A stretch of 64,000 nucleotides of DNA from an uncultured Bacteroidales bacterium (lineage in GTDB: Bacteria; Bacteroidota; Bacteroidia; Bacteroidales; P3): positions 1 to 64,000 of the forward strand of contig CAMVMF010000006.1 in assembly GCA_947168515.1 (NCBI GenBank). The letters run 5' to 3'. Positions 26,091 through 36,976 of this stretch are shown one piece after another (position 1 is the first letter of the stretch; each line of letters opens with the position of its first letter). Below the pieces are notes generated by a model. It did no database searches, had not been told where the DNA came from, and worked only from the letters and a program-made list of their open reading frames with translations. The translations under genes were made by a program, and so were the position numbers.

Positions 26091-27314
26091 TCAGGCTAAT
26101 GTGTATGTTCGGTTTCGGTTGGCACCGTGGGCAACAATCTTTCCTTGGCTAAGCAATTGGTAGATGTAGGCTTTGGTCTGTGTGGGTTTCAACCCAAGGA
26201 GGTCCGACAGGTCGGCTGTTTTACAACTTCCTTTCTTTTCGAGAAAAGATATAATCATCGTCAGTTTATCGTCGGCAATAACGTTTTTGTCGCCAATTAC
26301 GGCTGTTTTATCGTCGGTTTCGGCCCCGTTATCGTCGGTTTGCACCCCGTTATCGTCGGCATAGAGGACTTTATCGTCGGCCTCAACCTTTTTATCGTCG
26401 GCTTTTGCAGTTTTATCGTCGGGGGCGGGCTCCATTTTGTTGATTAGTGTCGGATTAACGTCGGAAACCGAGGGAGTCTCGTCCTCACACCCCTCGGGTG
26501 CAGCAACAAGCATGGACCGGTTCTTCAATTCATTATGTTCTAATAGCAGCAGGTTGCGGAAGAAGCGTTCTAGGAAACTGAAGTCGTAGTCGATGCCTAG
26601 GCGGGCATTCTTATAGTTGGCACGGACCAGCGCATTGCGGAAATACCATGAGTGCTCTTTGAAAAGGTTATTGGTCACCTCGTAACCCAAAGAACGGAAA
26701 TACTGGATGGCAAACACGGCAGTGGTGCGGGTATTGCCCTCGCGGAAGGGATGGATCTGCCAGAGGCCCGAGACGAATCGGCAGAGGTGGCGCACTTTCT
26801 CCAATTCGGAGAGCCCCTTGTAGCTGAATTGGCGTTCCTGTTGAATATCATAATCGAGGGCCCGCCGCAGGTCTTCCCAGTTGAGATAGCGGACGGTGTC
26901 GCCTCGAAGCACCCATTCTTTCTTGGTGATGTCGAAGGGTCGGAGTTCTCCGGCATGTTTGAAGACCCCTTCAAAGATGCGGCGATGGGTGGCCACAAAG
27001 CCGTTGGTGTTGAAGGCAAACGTCGGGGAGGAAAGAATCTTCTTGATGTTGGCGGAAGCTTTGTCGCACTCAGCCTTGTCGTCGTCAATAGGGGTGCGGC
27101 CAGTCTTGGAGCTATAGTAGGAGTCGAGCATCTGCCTCACTTCATCAATGGTGATGTCGCCGTCGATGTTGCGACGGGCGGCGTCGAGGAGGTATTGTGA
27201 GGGCTGAAGGCCGTCCACCTGTTGCAGTCCGATGGCGGTCTGCCATTCGAATGCGCTTTCCCGTGCCGATGGCTCCACCTGCCTTATGTATTCGTCAAAA
27301 TCCTGTTGTTTCAT
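26091..27314 (-). CDS. Fic-family protein with DDK-repeat linker and C-terminal winged helix
   Basis: 407 residues. The Fic core motif is complete: HPFREGNTRT with catalytic His188, so AMP- or other nucleotidyl transfer activity is likely. The N-terminal part (ESAFEWQTAIGLQQVDGLQPSQYL) is typical of the large Bacteroidota Fic family. After the core, residues about 292-345 are a low-complexity linker with eight or so DDK/DDN/GDK units every 6-7 residues, encoded by repeated TTATCGTCGG. A small winged helix (TADLSDLLGLKPTQTKAYIYQLLSQGK) ends the protein. Target protein unknown. Likely cotranscribed with the WYL regulator. Confidence 0.88.
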   Translation of the reverse strand: MKQQDFDEYIRQVEPSARESAFEWQTAIGLQQVDGLQPSQYLLDAARRNIDGDITIDEVRQMLDSYYSSKTGRTPIDDDKAECDKASANIKKILSSPTFAFNTNGFVATHRRIFEGVFKHAGELRPFDITKKEWVLRGDTVRYLNWEDLRRALDYDIQQERQFSYKGLSELEKVRHLCRFVSGLWQIHPFREGNTRTTAVFAIQYFRSLGYEVTNNLFKEHSWYFRNALVRANYKNARLGIDYDFSFLERFFRNLLLLEHNELKNRSMLVAAPEGCEDETPSVSDVNPTLINKMEPAPDDKTAKADDKKVEADDKVLYADDNGVQTDDNGAETDDKTAVIGDKNVIADDKLTMIISFLEKKGSCKTADLSDLLGLKPTQTKAYIYQLLSQGKIVAHGANRNRTYTLA

Positions 27315-27404
27315 TTTCCCCTGTATTAGAATACAAAGATACGAAAAATAATTGGATTAGAGAAAAAAAAGTGATGGGTTTTGTAATAAAGTAAAAAGCT
27401 TTTT

Positions 27405-27578
27405 TGAATTGAGAATGGAGAGGTGAGAATTGAGAGTTGAGAGTTGGCTTCCGCACCCGGATAATTCTCCATTCTCAATTCCCAATTCTCAATTCACGAG
27501 GGTTGAGAGTTGAGAGTTGAGAATTGGCTTCCGCACCCGGATAATTCTCCATTCTCAATTCCCAATTCTCAATTCACA
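27405..27578. repeat. Dispersed 7-mer repeat element, tandem pair
   Basis: Two near-identical copies about 85 bp apart, each with GAGTTGAGAGTTGG-type runs, the core GGCTTCCGCACCCGGATAAT and ATTCTCAATTCCCAATTCTC. The array ends five bases from the stop codon of the minus-strand gene at 27582 and fills most of the 267-bp gap to the Fic gene. Confidence 0.88.
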
Positions 27579-27581
27579 TTC

Positions 27582-28037
27582 CTACTCCTCGAAGGGGACC
27601 TCCTTCCCGTTGAGGCGGATGCCCACGAGGCGGTAGGACCCATCGGAACGGCGGGTGTATCGGTAGCGGTAGGTGTTACTGGTGGGGTGTCCCTCTTCGT
27701 CATAGGTGGTCTGGATGCAGCGGGTGCGATTGCCGTTGCGGTCATAGCTATTCTCTTCGGTGTATAGCAGGTATTCGTCGGCGGTATAGATCTCTTTGCG
27801 CAGAGGGCGGTCGTAGCGGTCGTAGCTCTGTAGCATACGGGTTTCCACAATGCCCAGGCTGTCGTAATTGTAGGTGATGAGTACGGCTAGATGGTCGTTG
27901 GCATCCAACACCCTGTGTGAGGAACTGACGATGCGTCCTTCGTCATTGCGGTTGATGACTATCTCCTGGGCAGACAGGGACGGAATCCATAGGACGCACC
28001 AGAGGGCAAAGAGTGTAATGAGGGGTTTTGCGTGCAT
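27582..28037 (-). CDS. Secreted protein, YD-repeat-like, unknown function
   Basis: 151 residues with a signal peptide (MHAKPLITLFALWCVLWIPSLSAQ). The mature part has repeated motifs of the kind YNYDSLGIVE, YDRYDRPLRKEIY, NSYDRNGNRTRCIQTTYDEEGH, similar to single RHS/YD repeats, then YRYRYTRRSDGSYRLVGIRLNGKEV. Too short to be an RHS shell. It lies 21 nt after the ettA stop on the same strand and may be translated from the same mRNA. The repeat array begins right after its stop. Confidence 0.7.
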   Translation of the reverse strand: MHAKPLITLFALWCVLWIPSLSAQEIVINRNDEGRIVSSSHRVLDANDHLAVLITYNYDSLGIVETRMLQSYDRYDRPLRKEIYTADEYLLYTEENSYDRNGNRTRCIQTTYDEEGHPTSNTYRYRYTRRSDGSYRLVGIRLNGKEVPFEE

Positions 28038-28058
28038 GGCTGACAGTCCTTTCTCTGC

Positions 28059-29729
<1,671 letters not shown>

Positions 29730-29911
29730 AATTGTTGTGTATTATGTGTTAAGTAATTGTTCAAATATATTTTACATATAATTTCCATCTAATTGATCAC
29801 TAATTAATGGATAATTCATGGTAATTCGTGTTAGAGATATGCACATTAATGTTGGTTACTTACATATAAGTATAGGCCACTCCTCAACTCAAAAGAGTGG
29901 CTTCGCTGTTT

Positions 29912-30766
29912 TTATTTCTCAAACTCTTTGACGAACTTGATATTGGACTTCTCCAAGGGGGTCAGCACTTTGTCAACATTCAAAAACAACGGCATGTACC
30001 AAGGCTGTTGGAGGAAATAGTCCAACATCTCCTGGTTGTCGTGGAAATCATAACCATGCCGGGCCAAAATCTCATTGCGTACAATAGCCAAATCATTGCG
30101 GTGCAGCCCATTGAGGTCGTTTGTGTCTAATTTCCGCTCAGAGGCTTGAGGGAAACGACCTGGGACACCCTCACACCTGCAGGGGACAAAATCGTCTGCA
30201 TCCTGCTTGGCGAAATCCTCTTTGTAGCCTTTCGCCATTTCGATACAGTCTTCAACCGACACCGCATCACTGTTGTGGTAATCTGCCTTGACCACGCGCC
30301 ACACACCTTCCTGTCGCTCAAAATTCACCATCAGGTAAAGGTTGGCGGGAGTGAGTTGACTGGTGAAGCAAACATGTTCATCATCCTTCCAATCAAAACC
30401 ACCTGTCATAACGGGCTCTATCCCATTGCTGAAGTCACCTGAGTCACGGGAAATCACAAAATCCGTGAGTTTGAGCATACGCCAATATTCTACAGTATAG
30501 GGTACCGAGTCGTTCAGCGGATAGGTCAGCGTCCCTGCCGGAAACTTGACGTGCGCCAGCTGATAGGCCCTGTCCGTGCAAAAATCATGTAGGAACATCA
30601 TGAATTCCATCACTGGCGTACAACCCTCTTCATCTTGAAAGCTAGCATCCACTATGGCCGAATCTACAGCATCCATCTCCTTTTCCTCCGAATGGTGGCA
30701 TGAGACAATCAGTCCCATGGTCAGCGACAGCAGCAACATCAGTGAAAAAGGTTGGGTGTTTCTCAT
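29912..30766 (-). CDS. YARHG-domain lipoprotein
   Basis: Start set at MRNTQPFSLMLLLSL (30766). Lipobox LIVSC (Cys21 or so). The central region is beta-rich, and the C-terminal 70 residues form a YARHG domain: LHRNDLAIVRNEILARHGYDFHDNQEMLDYFLQQPWY. YARHG domains are extracellular and of unknown function. The gene starts 10 nt after recJ stops, so it is likely cotranscribed. A GCCACTC/GAGTGGC hairpin lies just beyond its stop (29877-29902), but with no T run in its direction of transcription. Confidence 0.8.
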   Translation of the reverse strand: MRNTQPFSLMLLLSLTMGLIVSCHHSEEKEMDAVDSAIVDASFQDEEGCTPVMEFMMFLHDFCTDRAYQLAHVKFPAGTLTYPLNDSVPYTVEYWRMLKLTDFVISRDSGDFSNGIEPVMTGGFDWKDDEHVCFTSQLTPANLYLMVNFERQEGVWRVVKADYHNSDAVSVEDCIEMAKGYKEDFAKQDADDFVPCRCEGVPGRFPQASERKLDTNDLNGLHRNDLAIVRNEILARHGYDFHDNQEMLDYFLQQPWYMPLFLNVDKVLTPLEKSNIKFVKEFEK

Positions 30767-30776
30767 TGTATTAAAC

Positions 30777-32615
30777 TTAATCTTCGTCGAAACGGAGGTC
30801 CTTGACATTGAGCTGGATGTCGGTCTTGCCGTTCCAATAGTTCTCCTCCAGCGAATAGCAGAGGGTGAACGATTGTCCCGCCTTCATCTTGGAGTAATAC
30901 GGAGCCAACTGGAAGCCGATGGCTGGATATGAGCGCGACCGGGCGGTGAGGGAGATGGCGTTGAACTTGAGGTGCTTGCCACCCACCACACGGGCGTAGC
31001 CGGTGTCCACCAAGTCGTGCGATACAAAGACCGGAAGATTGTTCTCTGGTCCAAAGGGACTGAACTGCTTGAGGATGCGCAAGAACTTGGGGGTTATCTG
31101 GGTGCCAAAGTCCACTTCGGCATCTACCTCTATCTCCGGCACCATGCTATCCACCTTTAAGTTTTGCTGCACCACCTCTTCGAAACGGGCCTTGAAAGCC
31201 TCGAAGTTCTCGGGTTTGACACTCACACCGGCAGCACATTTGTGTCCGCCGAAATGCTCCAACAGCTCGCTACATTGTTCGAGGGCAGTATGCACATCGA
31301 ACTCTTTGATGCTGCGGGCCGAGCCAGTGATCAGGTCATCGGTGGAGCGAGTAAAGATGATAGTGGGCTTATAATAAGCCTCCACCAAGCGAGAGGCCAC
31401 AATGCCTACCACACCCTTGTGCCAACTCTCGTCAAAAAGGACTATGCTCTTTCTGGCTTTAAGCTGGGGGTTGCTCTCGATGCGACGCTTGGCCTCTTCG
31501 GTGGCGGCAGTGTCCAGGTCTTTGCGCTGGATATTGTAGTTGTTGATTTCCTCGGCCAACAGCCCTGCCTGCCCAGGATTGTCGCTCAAAAGCAGACGCA
31601 CTGAGTCAAAGGCACTGCGTATGCGGCCGGCAGCATTGATGCGGGGACCCACGAGAAAAACGAGGTCGGTGATGTTCAACTCCTTACAGAAATATGACTT
31701 GTCCTCGGGATGGGATGCTTTATACTCCTCAGTGCGACGTTCGATATGGCCGTAGGTGAGTATGGCCTCCAAGCCGGGACGCGGATGAGTGTTGATGACC
31801 TTCAGCCCATAGAAAGCCAACACACGGTTCTCGCCCATGATGGGCACAATGTCCGAAGCGATGCTCACAGCCACCAAATCAAGGTATTTGAGCAGGCGCA
31901 GCTTCAGGGCCTCGCGCTTTTCCTTGCGCACTTCGTCCAGTTGGTCGGGATTGTCACAAAGGCGCACGCCCACACGCTGCTCCTGATGGGCCTCGACAAT
32001 CTTGAAGCCGATGCCACAGCCCGACAGTTCTTTGTATGGGTATGGGCAGTCGAGCCTCTTGGGGTCGAGAACAGCCACGGCAGCGGGTATGTTGTACCCG
32101 TCGGGCAGATGGTGGTCGCCAATGATAAAGTCGATTCCAAAGCTTTTGGCATAGGCCACTTGTTCGTTGGCCTTGATGCCGCAGTCGAGGGCTATGACAA
32201 GTTTGACACCCGTCTCTCTGGCATAGTCGATACCCTGAAAGGAGACTCCATAGCCTTCGCTATCGCGGTCGGGAATGTAGAAGTCGATATTGTGGTGGAA
32301 CGACTGCAGATAGGAATACACAAGCGCAACGGCTGACGTGCCGTCGACATCATAGTCGCCATAGACAAGAATACGCTCTCGGCGTCGGACCGCCTCGTTG
32401 ATACGGGCTATGGCGCGGTCCATGTCTTTCATGCGGAAAGGATCATGCAATTGGTCCAGACTGGGACGGAAAAAACATCGGGCCTCTTCAAATGTGGTTA
32501 CACCACGTTCTACAAGCAACGTGGCGATAATTTTATCAACGCCTAAAGATTCCGCAAGTTTGTCAACTACCTCTATATCATAATCTTTCCTTAAAATCCA
32601 ACGTTTTTCTTTCAT
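30777..32615 (-). CDS. recJ: Single-stranded-DNA-specific exonuclease RecJ
   Basis: 5'-3' ssDNA exonuclease of recombination and mismatch repair. Start at MKEKRWILRKDYD (32615); the longer ORF covers the promoter region. Motif I VYGDYDVDGTSAV, the DHH motif DFIIGDHHLPD, then LVGPRINAAGRI, and DHHA1 signatures GVVGIVASRLVE and HFGGHKCAAGVSV. The OB-fold end shows FSPFGPENNLPVF. At 612 residues it is of normal size. Metal-binding acids and His are all present. Confidence 0.95.
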   Translation of the reverse strand: MKEKRWILRKDYDIEVVDKLAESLGVDKIIATLLVERGVTTFEEARCFFRPSLDQLHDPFRMKDMDRAIARINEAVRRRERILVYGDYDVDGTSAVALVYSYLQSFHHNIDFYIPDRDSEGYGVSFQGIDYARETGVKLVIALDCGIKANEQVAYAKSFGIDFIIGDHHLPDGYNIPAAVAVLDPKRLDCPYPYKELSGCGIGFKIVEAHQEQRVGVRLCDNPDQLDEVRKEKREALKLRLLKYLDLVAVSIASDIVPIMGENRVLAFYGLKVINTHPRPGLEAILTYGHIERRTEEYKASHPEDKSYFCKELNITDLVFLVGPRINAAGRIRSAFDSVRLLLSDNPGQAGLLAEEINNYNIQRKDLDTAATEEAKRRIESNPQLKARKSIVLFDESWHKGVVGIVASRLVEAYYKPTIIFTRSTDDLITGSARSIKEFDVHTALEQCSELLEHFGGHKCAAGVSVKPENFEAFKARFEEVVQQNLKVDSMVPEIEVDAEVDFGTQITPKFLRILKQFSPFGPENNLPVFVSHDLVDTGYARVVGGKHLKFNAISLTARSRSYPAIGFQLAPYYSKMKAGQSFTLCYSLEENYWNGKTDIQLNVKDLRFDED

Positions 32616-32772
32616 TTTTTCTGGCTGTAAAGATACGACTTTTTCCCGACATGGCAAAATCTTTTTTATTTCCAAACGCTGAATTATGAGTGGATGGCAG
32701 TATGTTCAAAACTACCTCCTGCTCGATCTTAGCGTCAACTATTACAGCCAGCGAAGCTACAACGGACTCACT

Positions 32773-34134
32773 TCAGCGTCTCATCCGGAGGAAGTGGGCC
32801 ACGTCCTTCCACGTAGTTTTCTGTCCGTAACGGAGGATGGCAGTACGGTAGATTTTGGCAGCAACCCAAATGCAAAGAGGGAAGGTGACCAATAGCAGTA
32901 CCATGGAGAGCACCACTTGCCAGACAGGCACTCCAAAGGGAATGCGGAAAAGCATGGACACCGGAGAGGTGAACGGTATGAGGGAAAGCCAGGTGCTGAG
33001 AGTGCCAGAAGGTTCGTTTACCATGGCTGGCATCAACAGGATGGTGAGCAACAGCGGGATGGTCATTGGCAGCGTAAACTGCTGCGAATCGGTCTCGTTA
33101 TCCACCAACGAACCTGCTGCGGCAAAGAGCGACGCATAAAGCAGATAGCCAAAGACAAAATAGAAGACAAACAACACCAATATCAGTCCGAAATTGATGC
33201 TGCCTAGGCCTTCGAGAAGATCCTGGACTTCGTTATCGACACCCATGCCGGCCTCGTATTGGGCAGCCTGATACTGGGCTACTTCGTACTGATTGGTGGC
33301 CTCTGTGCCCTTGGTTGATATCTGGGTGACGCGGCGGCTCTCGGCCTGCTCAAAAAGACCGGCGTTGGTTATCCGAAGTCCCCCTAACGCAACGCCCGAG
33401 AGTAGCACCCAAAGCGCAAACTGGGTGAGGCCAACCAAGCCTATGCCCACCACTTTGCCCATCATTAACTGGAAGGGCTTGACACTACATACAATGACCT
33501 CCACTATGCGACTGGTTTTCTCCTCCATGACACCCCGCATCACCTGCGAGCCAAACATAAAGACAGCCATAAACACCAAGATGGCCAACAAGGCTCCGAC
33601 AATCACTTTGATTTGCAAGAATCCGTCCCGCCCGGTCTCAATGTCTTGGGTGCGGAGCTTAATGCTCGTATTGCTGATAAGGGCATAATCTTCGGGCGTA
33701 ATGCCATGGACATCCAAGAGAATAACATTGCGCAGAATTTTCTGCAGCTGATTGTTCACATCGCTCTGCACATTTACCGAGGGAGCATCGGTACGGTAGT
33801 AAAGGTAGGCATCTGACGGCAGGGTAGTCTCGCGGGCGGGGATGTAGACGATGGCATCCAAAGTGTCGACAGTCTCCAACTGGCGCTTGGCATAGTCGAG
33901 ACTGCCGGCATCAAAATAGGTGATGTCGCGCCCCGAAGCAAACTGGCCTTTAAAAAGACCGCTATCATCAACCACCAGCACATTGGCATGCTCCAGTGGA
34001 CGCGAGGCCAGCATGATGGGTATGGCATAGATGATCGCAATCAGTATCGGCACCACAAGGGTCAAAATCCAAAAGGAGGGCTTTTTGACGCGTGTAAGAT
34101 ATTCGCGCTGTATGACAAGGAGTATTTTGTTCAT
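32773..34134 (-). CDS. ABC-2 type permease, NatB-like
   Basis: 453 residues. It begins MNKILLVIQREYLTRVKKPSFWILTLVVP, typical of the NatB-type exporter permease. One N-terminal helix, a large extracytoplasmic domain (about residues 45-175), then five helices including FMAVFMFGSQVMRGVMEEKTSRIVEVIVCSVKPFQLMMGK, the ABC-2 coupling signature. It lies 39 nt after the ATPase gene on the same strand. Substrate unknown; NatAB exports sodium in Bacillus but the family is wide. Confidence 0.88.
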   Translation of the reverse strand: MNKILLVIQREYLTRVKKPSFWILTLVVPILIAIIYAIPIMLASRPLEHANVLVVDDSGLFKGQFASGRDITYFDAGSLDYAKRQLETVDTLDAIVYIPARETTLPSDAYLYYRTDAPSVNVQSDVNNQLQKILRNVILLDVHGITPEDYALISNTSIKLRTQDIETGRDGFLQIKVIVGALLAILVFMAVFMFGSQVMRGVMEEKTSRIVEVIVCSVKPFQLMMGKVVGIGLVGLTQFALWVLLSGVALGGLRITNAGLFEQAESRRVTQISTKGTEATNQYEVAQYQAAQYEAGMGVDNEVQDLLEGLGSINFGLILVLFVFYFVFGYLLYASLFAAAGSLVDNETDSQQFTLPMTIPLLLTILLMPAMVNEPSGTLSTWLSLIPFTSPVSMLFRIPFGVPVWQVVLSMVLLLVTFPLCIWVAAKIYRTAILRYGQKTTWKDVAHFLRMRR

Positions 34135-34173
34135 AATAAAAAACTTGCTACGTAAGCTTGCTAAAACCGGAAA

Positions 34174-34887
34174 TCATTTTAAAGCGGTGACAGTCTCGAT
34201 GAAGATGCGGTCGAGGTCCTGTCCCTGATGCTGCGCCTTGATGTCGGACAAAGAGCCGGAGAGCACCACTTCAGAATGGTTGATCAGGGCAATCTCATCG
34301 CACAGCTCTTCGGCGGACGGCATGTTGTGGGTGGAGAAAATAATCGTGGTGCCCTGCTCTTTCAGCCGCAGCATCTCGCGTTTGAGAATATCGGCATTCA
34401 CAGGGTCGAAACCGCTAAAAGGTTCATCAAAGATAAGCAGCTGTGGCTCGTGCAGCACCGTCACCACAAACTGGACCTTTTGCTGCATGCCCTTGGAGAG
34501 CTCTTCCACCTTGCGGTTCCACCAGCCATCTATTTCCAATCGGTCAAACCACTGGTGCAGCCTTTTTTCGGCCGTGGCCTTGTCCAAGCCTTTGAGACGA
34601 GCCAGGTAGATGGCCTGTTCTCCTACCTTCATCTTTTTGTATAGGCCCCGTTCCTCAGGCAAATATCCTATCTGCACCACATCGGCATCGGTCATCGGAT
34701 GACCGTTGAAAAACAGCTCGCCACTATCAGGACGGATGATGTGGTTGACGATTCTAATCAGCGTGGATTTGCCGGCACCATTGGGGCCCAACAACCCGAA
34801 CACTTTGCCCTGACGTATATGAAGGGTAACATCGTTGAGCGCACGATAGTTGCCAAAAGTTTTTGTTATATTGTTAATTTCCAGCAT
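34174..34887 (-). CDS. ABC transporter ATP-binding protein, NatA-like
   Basis: Start at MLEINNITKTFGNYRALNDV (34887). Walker A GLLGPNGAGKST, Q loop QIGYLPEERGLY, signature LSKGMQQKVQF, Walker B LLIFDEPFSGFDPVN, H loop IFSTHNM. The signature LSKGMQQK and PEERGLY are typical of NatA-like exporters. It is the ATPase for the permease downstream. Confidence 0.92.
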   Translation of the reverse strand: MLEINNITKTFGNYRALNDVTLHIRQGKVFGLLGPNGAGKSTLIRIVNHIIRPDSGELFFNGHPMTDADVVQIGYLPEERGLYKKMKVGEQAIYLARLKGLDKATAEKRLHQWFDRLEIDGWWNRKVEELSKGMQQKVQFVVTVLHEPQLLIFDEPFSGFDPVNADILKREMLRLKEQGTTIIFSTHNMPSAEELCDEIALINHSEVVLSGSLSDIKAQHQGQDLDRIFIETVTALK

Positions 34888-34924
34888 ATCTATTTTTACA
34901 CACAAATAATTGAGCTTCTTTATT

Positions 34925-36973
34925 CTATTTGCCAGAACGAATAGGCATCCTAATCAGTACAATTTCCGCCAGAAGGGCCAACAAGGCCAACAGGAGGCAG
35001 AGCCGCCACAAGGGAGTTCCTTGGCTACGTTGGCGGATATAGTCTGTCATGGACTTCTGGGCCGAAGGCACAACACTGCAATATTTTAGTTGGGCATCGG
35101 CAATCTGTTTTTTTATCTCACTGCGGTCGTAGAAGGCCATGTCGGACTCTTGACGGCTATAGTTGAAGGAGAGCCCTTCGGAGGTTATGCCATTAAGGGC
35201 CAATTGGTAGTTGCCTGCAGTAGAGAGTTGACCATGAGGCACCATAAACTGGGCAGCCCCCATACGGCGTATGTCGGGAATGATATCCACTCCCCCATTG
35301 GCCCCCTTCAGATGGGCTGCCTGCTCGGCATCATAGCTGCCTGTCAGAGGTATGGGGTCCGTTGCCGTCAGCTGGTGATAGGGTCTCAGCGGTGGGGTGC
35401 TGAAGAGAGCCATATTATATAGCGTGGGTACAAACATGGCTTGCTGCACAAAGTCGGTATGCTCTTTGCGCAAAGGCGTGGAAACCAAATAGCAACGCCC
35501 CTGCCCAACAGGTGTGACAATAAGAAAATCGCTACCATCGAGCAGACGGATGAGCGACTGCCCCACCGTGGAGGACGAGGAGACAAGACGGTAATACCCA
35601 GTTACCGTAGGCAATTCCAGATCCTCCCTCACGCCCTGGAAGACCCCCTGATAGAGGTCGGCATCCTGCTGCACCTGCTCAGCCCGCACCTGCCGGTCCT
35701 CCCACGCTCCTATCTGGGGCATCAGCATGGAGGCAAGCATTTGATTGTAAGAGGTCACCACAGCATCTTTGCCAGGTACTACCAGCAAAGAACCTCCATT
35801 AGTGACAAATTCCAACATGGTATGGGCCATACCCGAAGAGATACTGGGGAGCTCGTCGAGGATGATGAAACGATGGTCGGCAAGATGGGCATAATCCACC
35901 TGCGAGATCGACTGCTGATGGTAATCCACCAAGGAGTCGCCTTGGAAGAGCTTTTGCAGGTATGGGTTTGCATCCCCTCCGCTGACGACCAGCATGGGTA
36001 CCTGATGTATGACCAGAAGGGTGAAATAAAGCTTGTCGTCAAAGGTAATGGGGTAATCAGTTGTCTCCACATATCCTTGCAGCACTCCTTCCTCCTCAAT
36101 AGTAAAAGTCATTGTGGCCTTGGTGCTGCTGTGGGCTCCGATGTCCACCGAGGTAAGGGCCCGCTGCTTATCGGCCACAAAGAGACGCAACGGAAGGCTC
36201 TCCACAGGCTTGTCGCCATTGTTCGTAACAGAAACCTCTACCCGCACCGTAGCCCCTCGGTAATAAGCCGGACTGTTGAAGGCCAAGCTGTCGATAAAGA
36301 TATTGGCCACCTCGGTCCCTCCCAAAGGGATGAAAGTCGTGAGCACCAGGCTGTCGTTTGGGAAATGGGCTATGTCGGTAGTGGTTCGCTGAAAATCACT
36401 TACTATATAGGCATGGCGGTTGGCAGCGGTAGCGGAATGGAGAAACTCCATCTGCCGCAAAGCTATCGAAGAGACCGGCACCGACACGGAGCTCACCTCC
36501 AAGCCATCCACAGCGTCCAGGAACTCTTCGCGGCTAAGCCATCGGAACTGAGACCCTTGCGCATCACACGTGAGCAACTGAAACTGCACATCGGGTTTGT
36601 AGGCCTCCGCTATCTCGCGCGCCTTTTTCTTAGCACTCTCTATCAGACTACCCTCCATGCCGCCGCTCTCCATGCTGTAGGAGTTGTCCACATAGACACT
36701 CACCACCGTGCCACCGGTCTGCAACTGGGTATCTCGGTTGGGAATGACCGGCTGGCAGAAGGCCAATACCAGAAACACTATGGCGAGAATACGCGCCAGC
36801 AGAATCAGCAACTTACGTAAATTGTTCTGCTTGCGGTTCTCGCTCTGCAACGCTTGAAGCATGTCGACGTTGCTGAAATAAACCTTCTTGTAGCGACGCA
36901 ACTGAAACAGGTGTATCGCTATGGGGATGCCTACGGCCACAAGGCCTATGAGGAAGAGCGGAGCAGTGAGCAT
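34925..36973 (-). CDS. BatA-domain / VWA-like membrane protein
   Basis: 682 residues. The N-terminus is the BatA (aerotolerance-type) domain: MLTAPLFLIGLVAVGIPIAIHLFQLRRYKKVYFSNVDML, with two membrane helices. A VWA-type fold follows (VYVDNSYSMESGG, a MIDAS-like DxSxS). The long extracytoplasmic middle is of DUF4159-like glutamine-amidotransferase appearance (FIILDELPSISSGMAHTMLEFVTNGGSLLVV), and a C-terminal membrane helix (LCLLLALLALLAEIVLIRM) closes the protein. Function not established. It precedes the ABC exporter on the same strand and follows nth by 3 nt. Confidence 0.85.
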   Translation of the reverse strand: MLTAPLFLIGLVAVGIPIAIHLFQLRRYKKVYFSNVDMLQALQSENRKQNNLRKLLILLARILAIVFLVLAFCQPVIPNRDTQLQTGGTVVSVYVDNSYSMESGGMEGSLIESAKKKAREIAEAYKPDVQFQLLTCDAQGSQFRWLSREEFLDAVDGLEVSSVSVPVSSIALRQMEFLHSATAANRHAYIVSDFQRTTTDIAHFPNDSLVLTTFIPLGGTEVANIFIDSLAFNSPAYYRGATVRVEVSVTNNGDKPVESLPLRLFVADKQRALTSVDIGAHSSTKATMTFTIEEEGVLQGYVETTDYPITFDDKLYFTLLVIHQVPMLVVSGGDANPYLQKLFQGDSLVDYHQQSISQVDYAHLADHRFIILDELPSISSGMAHTMLEFVTNGGSLLVVPGKDAVVTSYNQMLASMLMPQIGAWEDRQVRAEQVQQDADLYQGVFQGVREDLELPTVTGYYRLVSSSSTVGQSLIRLLDGSDFLIVTPVGQGRCYLVSTPLRKEHTDFVQQAMFVPTLYNMALFSTPPLRPYHQLTATDPIPLTGSYDAEQAAHLKGANGGVDIIPDIRRMGAAQFMVPHGQLSTAGNYQLALNGITSEGLSFNYSRQESDMAFYDRSEIKKQIADAQLKYCSVVPSAQKSMTDYIRQRSQGTPLWRLCLLLALLALLAEIVLIRMPIRSGK

Positions 36974-36976
36974 GGG

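Noticed and set aside
29876-29902. Terminator after the YARHG gene
   Set aside because: The GCCACTC/GAGTGGC stem is real but there is no T run in the direction of the gene; mentioned only in the gene entry.
35441-36820. 459-residue plus-strand ORF
   Set aside because: Antisense of the BatA/VWA gene; composition is His/Gly-rich shadow sequence.
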